A program made the translations under genes and the position numbers. A DNA stretch of 64,000 nt from NCBI GenBank assembly GCA_963794995.1, contig CAWCFV010000002.1:1860001-1924000 (forward strand), read 5' to 3'. Source of the stretch: CAWCFV01 sp963794995 (GTDB lineage: Bacteria; Actinomycetota; Actinomycetes; JACCUZ01). Under the pieces are notes generated by a model that was not told the origin of the DNA, searched no databases, and saw nothing but the letters and a program-made list of their open reading frames with translations. Every line of letters begins with the position of its first letter. The stretch's first letter is position 1. Of this stretch, positions 52,814-62,600 are shown in pieces.

Positions 52814-53059
52814 TCACGAGCCGTCGCGGTGGGCCAGGTGCTCGTTCGGGTTCACGACGGTCGCGACGTGGGAGCCGGCGACATCGCGGTGGCCCAGGTG
52901 CTCTCTGGGGTTGGCGATCTCCGCGGCGGCGGACGACGCCGGGGGGCGGACCTCGACGGCCTGACCGGACCCACGGTCGACGCCGCAGGCGGTCAGCGCG
53001 GCTCCCGTGAGGACGGCGGTGACGAGGACGGAGACTGTGGTGGTGGCGCTGCGGTTCAT
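52814..53059 (-). CDS. Small lipoprotein with repeated NPxEHLxHRD motif
   Basis: An 81-residue protein: signal peptide with lipobox LTAC (Cys near residue 25), a Ser/Ala/Pro-rich linker, then two copies of an 11-residue motif (NPREHLGHRDV and NPNEHLAHRDG) about 21 residues apart. The His/Asp/Glu pattern could bind metal (inference). I do not recognise the family. Divergent from the SARP regulator at 53206, so they probably share a promoter region of ~146 bp. Confidence 0.6.
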   Translation of the reverse strand: MNRSATTTVSVLVTAVLTGAALTACGVDRGSGQAVEVRPPASSAAAEIANPREHLGHRDVAGSHVATVVNPNEHLAHRDGS

Positions 53060-53205
53060 GTGGGGCTCCTTCACTGGGGCACTGGTCCCGGCCAACTCCC
53101 CGGGTCTGCAGCCACGATGTGCCTGGTCACTTGAAGGCCGGTCCACGCGCGCTGGAACGGCGCGGGTGCTCTGGTTGACTGGCGCACGGACGCGGGTGCC
53201 AGGGG

Positions 53206-56200
53206 GTGACGATGGGAGAGCGGCGACGGCACGTCGCCGTGCTGGGACCGTTCGAGGTCCGGCTCGAGGGCGTCCTGGCCGGTCCCGCCGGCGCGCGGCG
53301 GCGTGGACTCCTCGCGGTGCTCGCGCTGGCGGCCAACGAGGTCGTCCCCATGGGCGTCCTCGTCGATCGGATATGGGACGAGGACCCACCCGAGTCTGCG
53401 GTCAACGTCGTGCAGACCTACGTGTCCGCCTGGCGCAAGGCTCTCGGCCGTGACGCCCTGGCCACGGTCGGAACGGGCTACCGCCTCGTGGCCGGACCAG
53501 CTGAGTGCGACCTGCTCGCCTTCCGCGAGCTGGTCACCCAGGGGCGCGCGGCCGAGGCGGTGAACCGTCGCGACGAGGCGGTGCGATGCCTCGGCGCGGC
53601 GCTGCAACTGTGGCGCGGCCCCGCGCTGGTGGACCTGGCCGGACAGCCCTGGCACGCGGCACTCACGAACGGCCTCGAGCTCGAGCGGCTCAGCGTCACC
53701 GAGTCCTGGGGCAGGGTGTCACTGCTGTCCGCGGCGGTCGATCCGGCTGAGGTCGTGGCGGTGCTGTCAGCGGTCCACGCTCAGGAGCCGATGCGCGAGA
53801 CCACGACCGAGCTGCTGATGTGGGCCCTGACCGCGACCGGCCAGCAGTCGACGGCACTGGACGCCTTCACCGCGACGAGGCGACGGCTGCAGGACGAGCT
53901 GGGAGCCGACCCCGGGCCTGCGCTGACGGAGATGCACAGCCGGGTGCTGCACGGGGACCCCCGGCTGCAGGTGGCTCGCGAGGCCCCGCGAGAGCGCCCG
54001 ACCTCCGTCTCGCACCCTGGCGCCGCCGTCGCAGACTCGTTCGTGGGCCGGGAACGCGACATGGCGCAGGTCGTCGACCTCCTGACCAGGCACCGTCTGG
54101 TGACCCTGACCGGCCCAGGGGGGTCAGGCAAGACCCGGCTGGCCGCTGAGGTGCACCAGCGCGAGATCGACGCCGGCGCAGCGGGGTGGTTCGTCGACCT
54201 CACGGCGGTGCGCGCGGCCGGCTCCGCCCCCGCCACGGTCGCGGCCGAGGTGGGACTGCACGCCGCCGCCGGCACCGACGTGCTGGCCGCGCTGGTCGAG
54301 CACCTGAGCGGGTCGTCGGGGCTGCTCGTCCTGGACAACCTGGAACACCTCCCGGGAGCCGGTGAGTTCGTGACCGCGCTGTTCCGCGCCTGCCGTGACC
54401 TGCGGGTGCTCGTGACCTCGCGGGCCCCCCTGAGGGTGGCCGGCGAGCAGCAGTACCCCGTCCCCCTGCTGGCGGTGCCCTCCGCCGACGGGACGCGGTC
54501 GCCGGCCGAGCTGCAGGCCGTGGACTCGGTACAGCTGCTCGTCGACCGCGCGCAGGCGCATGCACCGGACTTCGCGGTGACCGATGCCAACGCCGCCGAG
54601 GTCGCGGACATCGCACGCCGCCTCGACGGGCTGCCGCTCGCGGTGGAGATCGTGGCGCCGTGGCTGCGCCTGCTCACGCCCGCGGACCTGGCGGTGAGGC
54701 TCACGGCGCCGCTCGACCTGCCCGGTCGCCGGGCCGACGTGCCGTCGCGGCACCGCACGTTGCGCGAGACGATCGCCTGGAGCTACGACCTGCTGCCGGC
54801 CCCCGAGCAACAGCTCCTGTGCTCGCTCGCGGTCTTCGCCGGCGGCTTCACCGTCGCGGCGTTGGAGGGGGTCTGCTCAGGCGTCCCGTCGCCGGCAGGG
54901 CCGTCGGTCACCGAGGTGCTGTTCGACCTGGTCGACAAGAACCTGGTGCAGGTCGGGGGGTCGTCACCTGACGGCCCCAGGTTCCGGCTGCTCCAGGCGG
55001 TGCGCGAGTTCGCCCAGGAGAAGGCCGGGACTGTTCTCGGACCCCAGGGGTCGACGCTGCGGGCCCGGCACGCCGACTGGTACGCCGGCTGGTGCGCGGA
55101 CCTCGCGGCTCACAGCGAGGGCCCGGAGTCCGACACGTGGCTCGCGGCCGCGGTGGCGGAGGCCGACAACATCCGCGCGGCCATCGACACCTGGGCGGAG
55201 TCACGTCCGCAGCAGGACCACCTCCAGCTGGTCGTCGACGCGATGACGCTCTGGTTCGAGGCCGGTCACGAGCCGGAAGGCGAGCGGCGGCTGGCCGCCG
55301 CTCTGGCGGCCGCCGGGGCACAGGCGCCGGCCCGGGCGATCGGCCTGACGTACTGGGCGTGGCTGCGCGGCACGCTGAACCGGCCCGAGGCGGCAGCCGC
55401 GGCCGGCGAGGCGGTCGGCCTGGCGCGCGCGGCCGGGGACGCGCCGGTGGAGGCGTTCGCGTTGCAGACCCTCGGCGACACGCTCGACGACCCGGAGCTG
55501 TCCGAGCAGGCGAGCAGCGCCGTGTTCGACGCCGCCGACCGGGCCGAGTCGGCCGCCGTGCGGTACGGCCCGACCGCCCCGGACGCCGTGCGCTGCGGGG
55601 CGTCGTACAACCTGGCCGCCGTCTGGCTCTACCGCTCGGTGCCCACGGCGCTGTCCTGGCAGCAGGAGGCACTGCGACGGGCCGAGCTCGAAGGCGACCG
55701 CCGGATCACCGCCGTCAACGCGGCTCGCCTGGCCCTGGTCCACCTGATCGCCGGTGACGTCGAGAGTGCGCGGGGCCTGCTTGTCCGGGCCCACGACCTG
55801 GTCTCCCGTCGGGTGACGGCGCGTTGGGAAGACATCGTCACGTACGCCTCGGGCCAGCTCGCACACCACGACGGGCGTACGGCCGACGCGGAGGACGACC
55901 TGGAACGGGTCCTGCGTTCCGCGTCCTCCGCCGGGCGTCCGCTGCACACCATCCTGGGCGCCGCGGCCCTGGCCGACCTGCACACGTCGCGGGGCGAGCA
56001 CGATCGCGCCTACGCCACGCTGGATCTCGCGCAACATCGGGCCGGTCGCCTCCCCGACGCGGCCCACCTGGCCCGTCTGCTGGTCCGGAAAGCACGGCTC
56101 GACCGGCTCGCCGGACGTCAGGGCGAGGCTGCGGACCTGCTCGCGCGGGTGGCCGCGACGCTGCCGACCGGTGCCCTCCCGCCGGAGCGGGTGGTGTGGC

Positions 56201-56361
56201 TCCTGGAGTCCGCGGAGCACGCGCTGCCCGGCGACCGCGACGCCGCGCACGCCCACCTCACCGCCCTGGCTGCCTCGTGTGCGTCCAGCGGCGTGCGGCT
56301 GCCGCCTTGGGAACGTCGCAACCTCGCCGCGGTGGAGCAGGCGCTGGAGGTCGAGGGCTAG
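53206..56361 (+). CDS. SARP/AfsR-type regulator with NB-ARC ATPase and TPR region
   Basis: A 1051-residue regulator. Winged-helix DNA-binding domain at ~8-98 (VAVLGPFEVRLEG, VVQTYVSAWRKALGRD), BTAD ~100-250, NB-ARC ATPase from ~278 with Walker A GPGGSGKT at 303-310 and GLLVLDNLEH Walker B, winged helix ~520-620 (RHRTLRETIAWSYDLL), then a helical repeat C-terminus. GTG at 53206 or ATG at 53212 as start. Divergent from the small lipoprotein, convergent with purB. Target unknown. Confidence 0.85.
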   Translation: MTMGERRRHVAVLGPFEVRLEGVLAGPAGARRRGLLAVLALAANEVVPMGVLVDRIWDEDPPESAVNVVQTYVSAWRKALGRDALATVGTGYRLVAGPAECDLLAFRELVTQGRAAEAVNRRDEAVRCLGAALQLWRGPALVDLAGQPWHAALTNGLELERLSVTESWGRVSLLSAAVDPAEVVAVLSAVHAQEPMRETTTELLMWALTATGQQSTALDAFTATRRRLQDELGADPGPALTEMHSRVLHGDPRLQVAREAPRERPTSVSHPGAAVADSFVGRERDMAQVVDLLTRHRLVTLTGPGGSGKTRLAAEVHQREIDAGAAGWFVDLTAVRAAGSAPATVAAEVGLHAAAGTDVLAALVEHLSGSSGLLVLDNLEHLPGAGEFVTALFRACRDLRVLVTSRAPLRVAGEQQYPVPLLAVPSADGTRSPAELQAVDSVQLLVDRAQAHAPDFAVTDANAAEVADIARRLDGLPLAVEIVAPWLRLLTPADLAVRLTAPLDLPGRRADVPSRHRTLRETIAWSYDLLPAPEQQLLCSLAVFAGGFTVAALEGVCSGVPSPAGPSVTEVLFDLVDKNLVQVGGSSPDGPRFRLLQAVREFAQEKAGTVLGPQGSTLRARHADWYAGWCADLAAHSEGPESDTWLAAAVAEADNIRAAIDTWAESRPQQDHLQLVVDAMTLWFEAGHEPEGERRLAAALAAAGAQAPARAIGLTYWAWLRGTLNRPEAAAAAGEAVGLARAAGDAPVEAFALQTLGDTLDDPELSEQASSAVFDAADRAESAAVRYGPTAPDAVRCGASYNLAAVWLYRSVPTALSWQQEALRRAELEGDRRITAVNAARLALVHLIAGDVESARGLLVRAHDLVSRRVTARWEDIVTYASGQLAHHDGRTADAEDDLERVLRSASSAGRPLHTILGAAALADLHTSRGEHDRAYATLDLAQHRAGRLPDAAHLARLLVRKARLDRLAGRQGEAADLLARVAATLPTGALPPERVVWLLESAEHALPGDRDAAHAHLTALAASCASSGVRLPPWERRNLAAVEQALEVEG

Positions 56362-56373
56362 CGAACCGGGGCG

Positions 56374-57810
56374 CTAGAGGATCGGACCCGGTGTGTACGC
56401 CGCCGCCTCCGGGTGGCGGCGGACGACCGCCTCGACCCGCTCGACGACGGCGGCGACCTGCGCGCCGGCGGCGCCGGTGAACGTAGCCGGGTCGTCGACC
56501 AATGCGTCGAGCTGGCCGCGGGACAGGCCGAGCCGGGGGTCCGCGGCCAGCCGGTCGAACAGGTCGTTGTCGGTGCTGCCCTGCTCGCGCATCCCGAGCG
56601 CGACCGCGACCGCGTGCTCCTTGATGGCCTCGTGCGCCTGCTCGCGGCCGACTCCGTTGCGGACGGCCGCCATCAGCACCTTGGTGGTGGCGAGGAACGG
56701 CAGGTAGCGGTCCAGCTCGCGGGCCACGACAGCGGGGTACGCGCCGAACTCGTCGAGGACCGTGAGGAAGGTCTGGAAGAGCCCGTCGGCGGCGAAGAAC
56801 GCGTCCGGCAGCGCGACCCTGCGTACCACCGAGCAGAAGACGTCGCCCTCGTTCCACTGGGCCCCGGCCAGCTCGCCGACCATCGACAGGTAGCCGCGCA
56901 GGACGACGGCCAGGCCGTTGACCCGCTCGCAGGAACGGGTGTTCATCTTGTGCGGCATGGCGCTGGAGCCGACCTGGCCGGCCTGGAAGCCCTCGGTGGC
57001 CAGCTCCTGCCCGGCCATCAGCCGGATCGTGGTCGCGAGGCTCGACGGCCCGGCCGCGAGCTGCACCAGTGCGGACACCGCGTCGAGGTCCAGCGAGCGC
57101 GGGTAGACCTGCCCGACGCTGGTCAGGACCCGGTCGAAGCCGAGGTGGGCCGCCACCCGCTGCTCGAGGTCGGCGAGCCTCGCCGGGTCGCCGTCGAGCA
57201 GGTCGAGCTGGTCCTGGGCGGTGCCGACCGGGCCCTTGATGCCGCGCAGCGGGTAGCGCGCGATCAGCTCGTCGACCCGCTCGACCGCCACGAGCAGCTC
57301 CTCGGCGGCCGAGGCGAACCGCTTGCCGAGGGTGGTCGCCTGCGCCGCGACGTTGTGGCTGCGCCCGGCCAGCACCAGGCCCTCGTGCTCGACCGCGAGC
57401 CGCGCCAGCCGGGCCAGCGCCGCGACGGCCCGGTCCCGGACCAGCTCCAGCGACGACCGGACCTGCAGCTGCTCGACGTTCTCGGTGAGGTCGCGGCTGG
57501 TCATGCCCTTGTGCACGTGCTCGTGCCCGGCCAGTGCCGAGAACTCCTCGATCCGCGCCTTCACGTCGTGGCGGGTGACGGCCTCGCGCCGCCGGATCGA
57601 GTCGAGGTCGACGTCCTCGACGACCTTCTCGTACGCCTCGACGACCCCGTCGGGCACGGCGACGCCGAGGTCGCGCTGGGCCGCGAGGACCGCGACCCAC
57701 AGCCGTCGCTCCAGCACGACCTTGCTCTCGGGCGACCAGATCGCGGTCACCTCGGGGCTGGCGTAGCGGGCGGCGAGGACGTCGGGGATCCGCGGGGCGT
57801 CGGAGGTCAC
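56374..57810 (-). CDS. purB: Adenylosuccinate lyase
   Basis: Cleaves SAICAR and adenylosuccinate (steps 8 and the last to AMP). 478 residues from GTG at 57810; GTG at 57828 also possible. Family motifs: TRHDVKARIEEF, MTSRDLTEN, the signature loop GSSAMPHKMNTRSCERV, and NEGDVFCSVVRR. It ends 12 bp from the convergent SARP gene, and a family B palindrome lies between its start and purD. Confidence 0.95.
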   Translation of the reverse strand: MTSDAPRIPDVLAARYASPEVTAIWSPESKVVLERRLWVAVLAAQRDLGVAVPDGVVEAYEKVVEDVDLDSIRRREAVTRHDVKARIEEFSALAGHEHVHKGMTSRDLTENVEQLQVRSSLELVRDRAVAALARLARLAVEHEGLVLAGRSHNVAAQATTLGKRFASAAEELLVAVERVDELIARYPLRGIKGPVGTAQDQLDLLDGDPARLADLEQRVAAHLGFDRVLTSVGQVYPRSLDLDAVSALVQLAAGPSSLATTIRLMAGQELATEGFQAGQVGSSAMPHKMNTRSCERVNGLAVVLRGYLSMVGELAGAQWNEGDVFCSVVRRVALPDAFFAADGLFQTFLTVLDEFGAYPAVVARELDRYLPFLATTKVLMAAVRNGVGREQAHEAIKEHAVAVALGMREQGSTDNDLFDRLAADPRLGLSRGQLDALVDDPATFTGAAGAQVAAVVERVEAVVRRHPEAAAYTPGPIL

Positions 57811-57848
57811 CGGCCCATCCTCCCGCACCGCCCCGACCCCACCACCCC

Positions 57849-57893
57849 CGCCGGTTGATCACGTCCACGTGATCAACACCCACCGGACGCGGT
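57849..57893. repeat. Palindromic intergenic repeat, family B copy 2
   Basis: Core GTTGATCACGT-CC-ACGTGATCAAC at about 57854-57877, followed by the same CACCGGACGCGG element as copy 1 at 8648-8715; the downstream half of the second hairpin is degenerate here. Lies between co-directional purD and purB. Confidence 0.75.
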
Positions 57894-57960
57894 GAGCTGG
57901 CCACCCTCGGCGGAGGTACGCCGCGCCCGGCCGGGCGACGTCGGCCGGAAGACGTCCGGC

Positions 57961-59235
<1,275 letters not shown>

Positions 59236-59239
<4 letters not shown>

Positions 59240-59826
59240 GGCTTCCAGAACTCCCACCACCGCCGCGGCCGCTGGTCGTCCGGCTCGTCGTCGAACGGGT
59301 CGACGCCGCGCCCGGCCGACGGCGCGACCCGACCGCCCCGACGGCCCCCGCCGCCGTCCCCGTCGTCGGCGTCCCCGTCGTCGGCGTCGTCGTCCCAGTG
59401 GCGTCGGGTGGGCGACACCTCGCTCGTGTCGCTCACCGGCTCGCCGAGCTGCGGGTCGTAGCCCTCCAGGCCGGTGGCGAGCTCGACCGCGCGGGCCAGC
59501 TCGTAGACCGTGCCCATGAGCGCCAGGTCGTCGTCACCGCTGGTGCGGTGCTCGGGCACGTGGATCTGGAACTCGCCGGAGACGAGGATCAGGCCGATGC
59601 CGGTCAGGGGGTCGGTGACCTCACGGGTCTCCTCGTCGTCCTGCGTGAGCTCGGCGACCGACCCGAGGATCTCGCGCGCGGCGGGCAGCACCGCGTCCCA
59701 GTGCTCGAGGTCCTCGTCGGTCAGCGGGCCGGGGTCGCCGCCGTCGTACGACTCCTCGAGGTCCTCCAGCGCATCCTCGAACGTCTGCCCGGGGTCGCGG
59801 CGGACGAAGAAGATGTCGTAGCTCAT
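59236..59826 (-). CDS. Conserved hypothetical protein upstream of purD
   Basis: A 196-residue soluble protein starting MSYDIFFVRRDPGQTFEDALE. The first ~125 residues look folded (LTGIGLILVSGEFQIHVPEH, YELARAVELATGLEGYDPQLG). The rest is a low-complexity Asp/Gly/Arg linker ending in RRWWEFWKP, a possible short docking motif. Overlaps purD by 4 bp, so it is translated with purD. Function unknown. Confidence 0.75.
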
Positions 59827-59846
59827 CGGGACGAACGGTATCCGGC

Positions 59847-61238
59847 TCAGCCGGTCGTGTGCTCGTCCGCCACGGCGAGCGCCTCGTCGAGGATCGCCAG
59901 CCCCTCCTTGGCCTCCTCGTCCGTGATGGTGCACGGCGGCACGACGTGCAGGCGGTTGAAGTTGACGAAGGGCAGCAGGCCGCGGGTCTTGCAGGCCGCG
60001 ACGAGCCGGGTCATCGGGGCATTGGCCTCGCCGGTCGCGTTGTAGGGGACGAGCATCTCGCGGGTCGCCTTGTCCTTGACCAGGTCCAGCGCCCAGAACA
60101 CCCCCAGGCCGCGCACCTCGCCGATGCTCGGGTGCCGCTCGGCGAGGTCGCGCAGGCCCGGGCCGAGCACGTCGTCGCCGATCCGGCGGGCGTTGTCGAT
60201 GATGCCCTCGTCGGCCATCGCGGTCATGCTGGCGACCGCCGCGGCGCAGGCGAGCGGGTGCCCGCTGTACGTGAGGCCGCCGGGGAAGACCCGCTCGGCG
60301 AAGGTGTCCGCGATGGCGTCCGAGATGACCACGCCGCCGAGCGGCACGTAGCCGGAGTTGCTGCCCTTGGCGAACGCGATGAGGTCCGGACGGACGTCCC
60401 ACCGGTCGACGGCGAACCACTCGCCGGCCCGACCGAAGCCCGCCATCACCTCGTCGGCGACGTAGACGATGCCGTGGCGGTCGCAGAGGTCGCGGACGCC
60501 GGCGAGGTAGCCGTCCGGCGGCACGAGGATGCCCGCCGTCCCGGGGATCGTCTCGAGGACGATCGCGGCGATCGTGCCCGGCCCCTCGAGCGCCACCACC
60601 TGCTCGAGGTGCTCCAGTGCCCGCTCGCACTCCTGCTCCACGGAGTCGGACCAGAACGGCGTCCGGTAGGGGTAGGGCCCGAAGAAGTGCACGACCCCGG
60701 TGGCCCCGCCGTCGTTCGCCCACCGACGCGGGTCGCCGGTCATCTGGATCGCGGTCGCGGTGTTGCCGTGGTAGCTGCGGTAGGTCGTGAGGACCTTGTG
60801 CCTACCGGTGTGCAGGCGCGCCATGCGGACGGCGTTCTCGATCGCGTCGGCGCCGCCGTTGGTGAAGAAGACCTTGTTCAGGTCGGCGGGTGCCCGCTGC
60901 GCGATCAGCCGGGCGCACTCGGAGCGCACGTCGTTGGCGTGCTGCGGCGCGATCGTGGCCAGGCGGGCAGCCTGCTCCTGGATCGCCGCGATGACCTTGG
61001 GGTGCTGGTGGCCGATGTTGATGTTGACCAGCTGCGAGGAGAAGTCGAGGTAGCGCTTGCCGTCGTAGTCCCACACGTGGCAGCCCTCGGCCCCGGCCAC
61101 GACCATCGGCGTGATGAGCGCCTGGGCGGACCACGAGTGGAACACGTGCGCGCGGTCGAGCTCGTAGACCCGGGCGCCGGTGGCCGGGTCGGGGGTGGTG
61201 GCCGGTGTCGTCGCAGCGGCGGTCGCGTGGTCGGTCAT
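59847..61238 (-). CDS. Class III aminotransferase (omega-amino acid type)
   Basis: A 463-residue PLP enzyme. Visible: DFSSQLVNINIGHQHPKV, FFTNGGADAIENAVRMARLHTGRHKV (PLP phosphate binding), SYHGNTATAIQMTG, DEVMAGFGRAGEWFAVD and the PLP-Lys segment LIAFAKGSNSGYVPLGG. Subfamily resembles beta-alanine/GABA/taurine-type pyruvate aminotransferases; substrate not determined. ATG at 61238. Preceded by a family A palindrome. Could metabolise polyamine-derived amines imported by the Pot system, but that is speculation. Confidence 0.88.
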   Translation of the reverse strand: MTDHATAAATTPATTPDPATGARVYELDRAHVFHSWSAQALITPMVVAGAEGCHVWDYDGKRYLDFSSQLVNINIGHQHPKVIAAIQEQAARLATIAPQHANDVRSECARLIAQRAPADLNKVFFTNGGADAIENAVRMARLHTGRHKVLTTYRSYHGNTATAIQMTGDPRRWANDGGATGVVHFFGPYPYRTPFWSDSVEQECERALEHLEQVVALEGPGTIAAIVLETIPGTAGILVPPDGYLAGVRDLCDRHGIVYVADEVMAGFGRAGEWFAVDRWDVRPDLIAFAKGSNSGYVPLGGVVISDAIADTFAERVFPGGLTYSGHPLACAAAVASMTAMADEGIIDNARRIGDDVLGPGLRDLAERHPSIGEVRGLGVFWALDLVKDKATREMLVPYNATGEANAPMTRLVAACKTRGLLPFVNFNRLHVVPPCTITDEEAKEGLAILDEALAVADEHTTG

Positions 61239-61265
61239 GAGCGCGAGATTAGCCCTCCGCCACCC

Positions 61266-61357
61266 GGATTCGACCACGTGAGGTAGGTGTAGGCCCACGG
61301 CAACAGGCCGCGCCGCCTCTTGCGGTGTGCCCCGGCCCACCACACGTGGTCGAATCC
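61266..61357. repeat. Palindromic intergenic repeat, family A copy 3
   Basis: Outer perfect 15-bp arms: GGATTCGACCACGTG at 61266-61280 and its complement at 61343-61357. They enclose an inner degenerate hairpin (GGCCCACGGCAACAGGC and a partner with several mismatches). The only copy with both outer arms visible; the others keep one arm. Between aminotransferase and GNAT genes, both minus strand. Confidence 0.8.
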
Positions 61358-61383
61358 CAGACCGCGGGAGCGTGGGTGGCGGG

Positions 61384-62001
61384 TCAGGTGAGGCGCTGCT
61401 GCAGCCGATGCTTCACCGACGGCCACTCCTCGACGAGGACCGAGTACACGACCGAGTCCCGCCAGCTGCCGTCCGCCCGCCGCACGTGCCGGCGCAGCAC
61501 CCCCTCCCGAGTCGCGCCGAGCCGGGCGATGGCCGCCTGCGACCGGCTGTTGAGCACGTCGGTCTGCAGCTTGACCCGCCCGAACCCGCAGACCTCGAAC
61601 GCGTAGCCCAGGAGGGCGAGCTTGCAGGCAGGGTTGACCGGCCCGCCCCACCACCTCGGTCCGTACGCCGTCCAGCCGAGGTGGATGCGCTCGTTCACCA
61701 CGTCCCACTCGGCGAGGCTGCTGGTGCCGACGACCGTCCCGGCCGCGCCCAGGCCGGAATCGGCGGCCAGCCGCACCACCCATGCCTGGCGCGGGCCGGT
61801 CGCACCACGATCGGCGACGGCGAGCCACGCCCGGGCTGCCTCGGCGTCGGCCCACCGGCCGGACGGGCCGCCGCCGTAGCCGGCTGCCCACACCCGCTCG
61901 TCGGACAGCGCGGCGAACAGCTCCCCGGCGTCGTCGAGAGTGGCGGGCGTCAGCCGGACGATGTCGTTCGCGAGCTCGACGGCAGCGGGTGGCGTGGTCA
62001 C
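61384..62001 (-). CDS. GNAT-family N-acetyltransferase (RimJ/RimL-like)
   Basis: A 205-residue GNAT with ELANDIVRLTPATLDDAGELFAALSDERVW at the start, the acceptor strand HLGWTAYGPRWWGGPVNPACKLALLGYAFE, and the CoA-contact DVLNSRSQAAIARLGATREGVLRRHVRR of the RimJ/RimL subgroup. GTG start at 62001. Substrate not predictable. The plus-strand VOC gene begins 120 bp away. Confidence 0.85.
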   Translation of the reverse strand: MTTPPAAVELANDIVRLTPATLDDAGELFAALSDERVWAAGYGGGPSGRWADAEAARAWLAVADRGATGPRQAWVVRLAADSGLGAAGTVVGTSSLAEWDVVNERIHLGWTAYGPRWWGGPVNPACKLALLGYAFEVCGFGRVKLQTDVLNSRSQAAIARLGATREGVLRRHVRRADGSWRDSVVYSVLVEEWPSVKHRLQQRLT

Positions 62002-62121
62002 GCCGGCACGCTAGCCGCCGGTGTCGTCGAGCCCGGACCGGTGCCCACGGGCAGCGTCCGGACGGACCCGGTCGCGGGCGCCGCACTACCCTGCAGGCGC
62101 ACTGTCCCACCAGGAGGCGAC

Positions 62122-62559
62122 GTGGCGCTCGGCCGCACGATCCCCGCCCTGCCCGTGCGCGACGTCGTGGCGGCCGTCTCCTTCTACGGCGAGCGGCTGG
62201 GTTTCACGGCGCTGCACCAGGACGCCGGCTTCGCGGTCCTGCGTCGGGACGACGCGGTGCTGCACCTGTGGGAGGCGTCGGACGTCTCGTGGGACGGGCG
62301 GGCAGCTGCCGAGCCCGCCGTGGGTGCCGGTCCCGCGGGACGGGGACCGGTGTGCAGCGGCGCCGAGTCCTTCCTCGCCGGCACCGCGAGCTGCCGCATC
62401 GAGGCGACCGACATCGAAGCGCTGTACGCGGAGATGCAGGCGGCCTTCGTGCTGCACCCCGCCGCCAGCTCGCTCCAGGACACCGACTTCGGCACCCGGG
62501 AGTTCGCCGTGCTCGACCTCGACGGCAACCTCATCGCCTTTCACACCTGGCTGGCCTGA
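62122..62559 (+). CDS. VOC/glyoxalase-bleomycin resistance-like protein
   Basis: A 145-residue VOC-fold protein. Duplicated beta-alpha-beta units begin at TIPALPVRDVVAAVSFYGERLGFTALHQD and SCRIEATDIEALYAEMQ; the second ends TDFGTREFAVLDLDGNLIAFH. AGGAGG site 6 nt before the GTG supports the start. The C-terminal EFAVLDLDGNLIAF and DDAVLHLWE fit bleomycin-resistance-like dimers that sequester ligands rather than catalysing. Confidence 0.85.
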   Translation: MALGRTIPALPVRDVVAAVSFYGERLGFTALHQDAGFAVLRRDDAVLHLWEASDVSWDGRAAAEPAVGAGPAGRGPVCSGAESFLAGTASCRIEATDIEALYAEMQAAFVLHPAASSLQDTDFGTREFAVLDLDGNLIAFHTWLA

Positions 62560-62600
62560 GCCGACCCAGGCGGCCCGGCGCCCGGCACGGCAGCGAAGGG

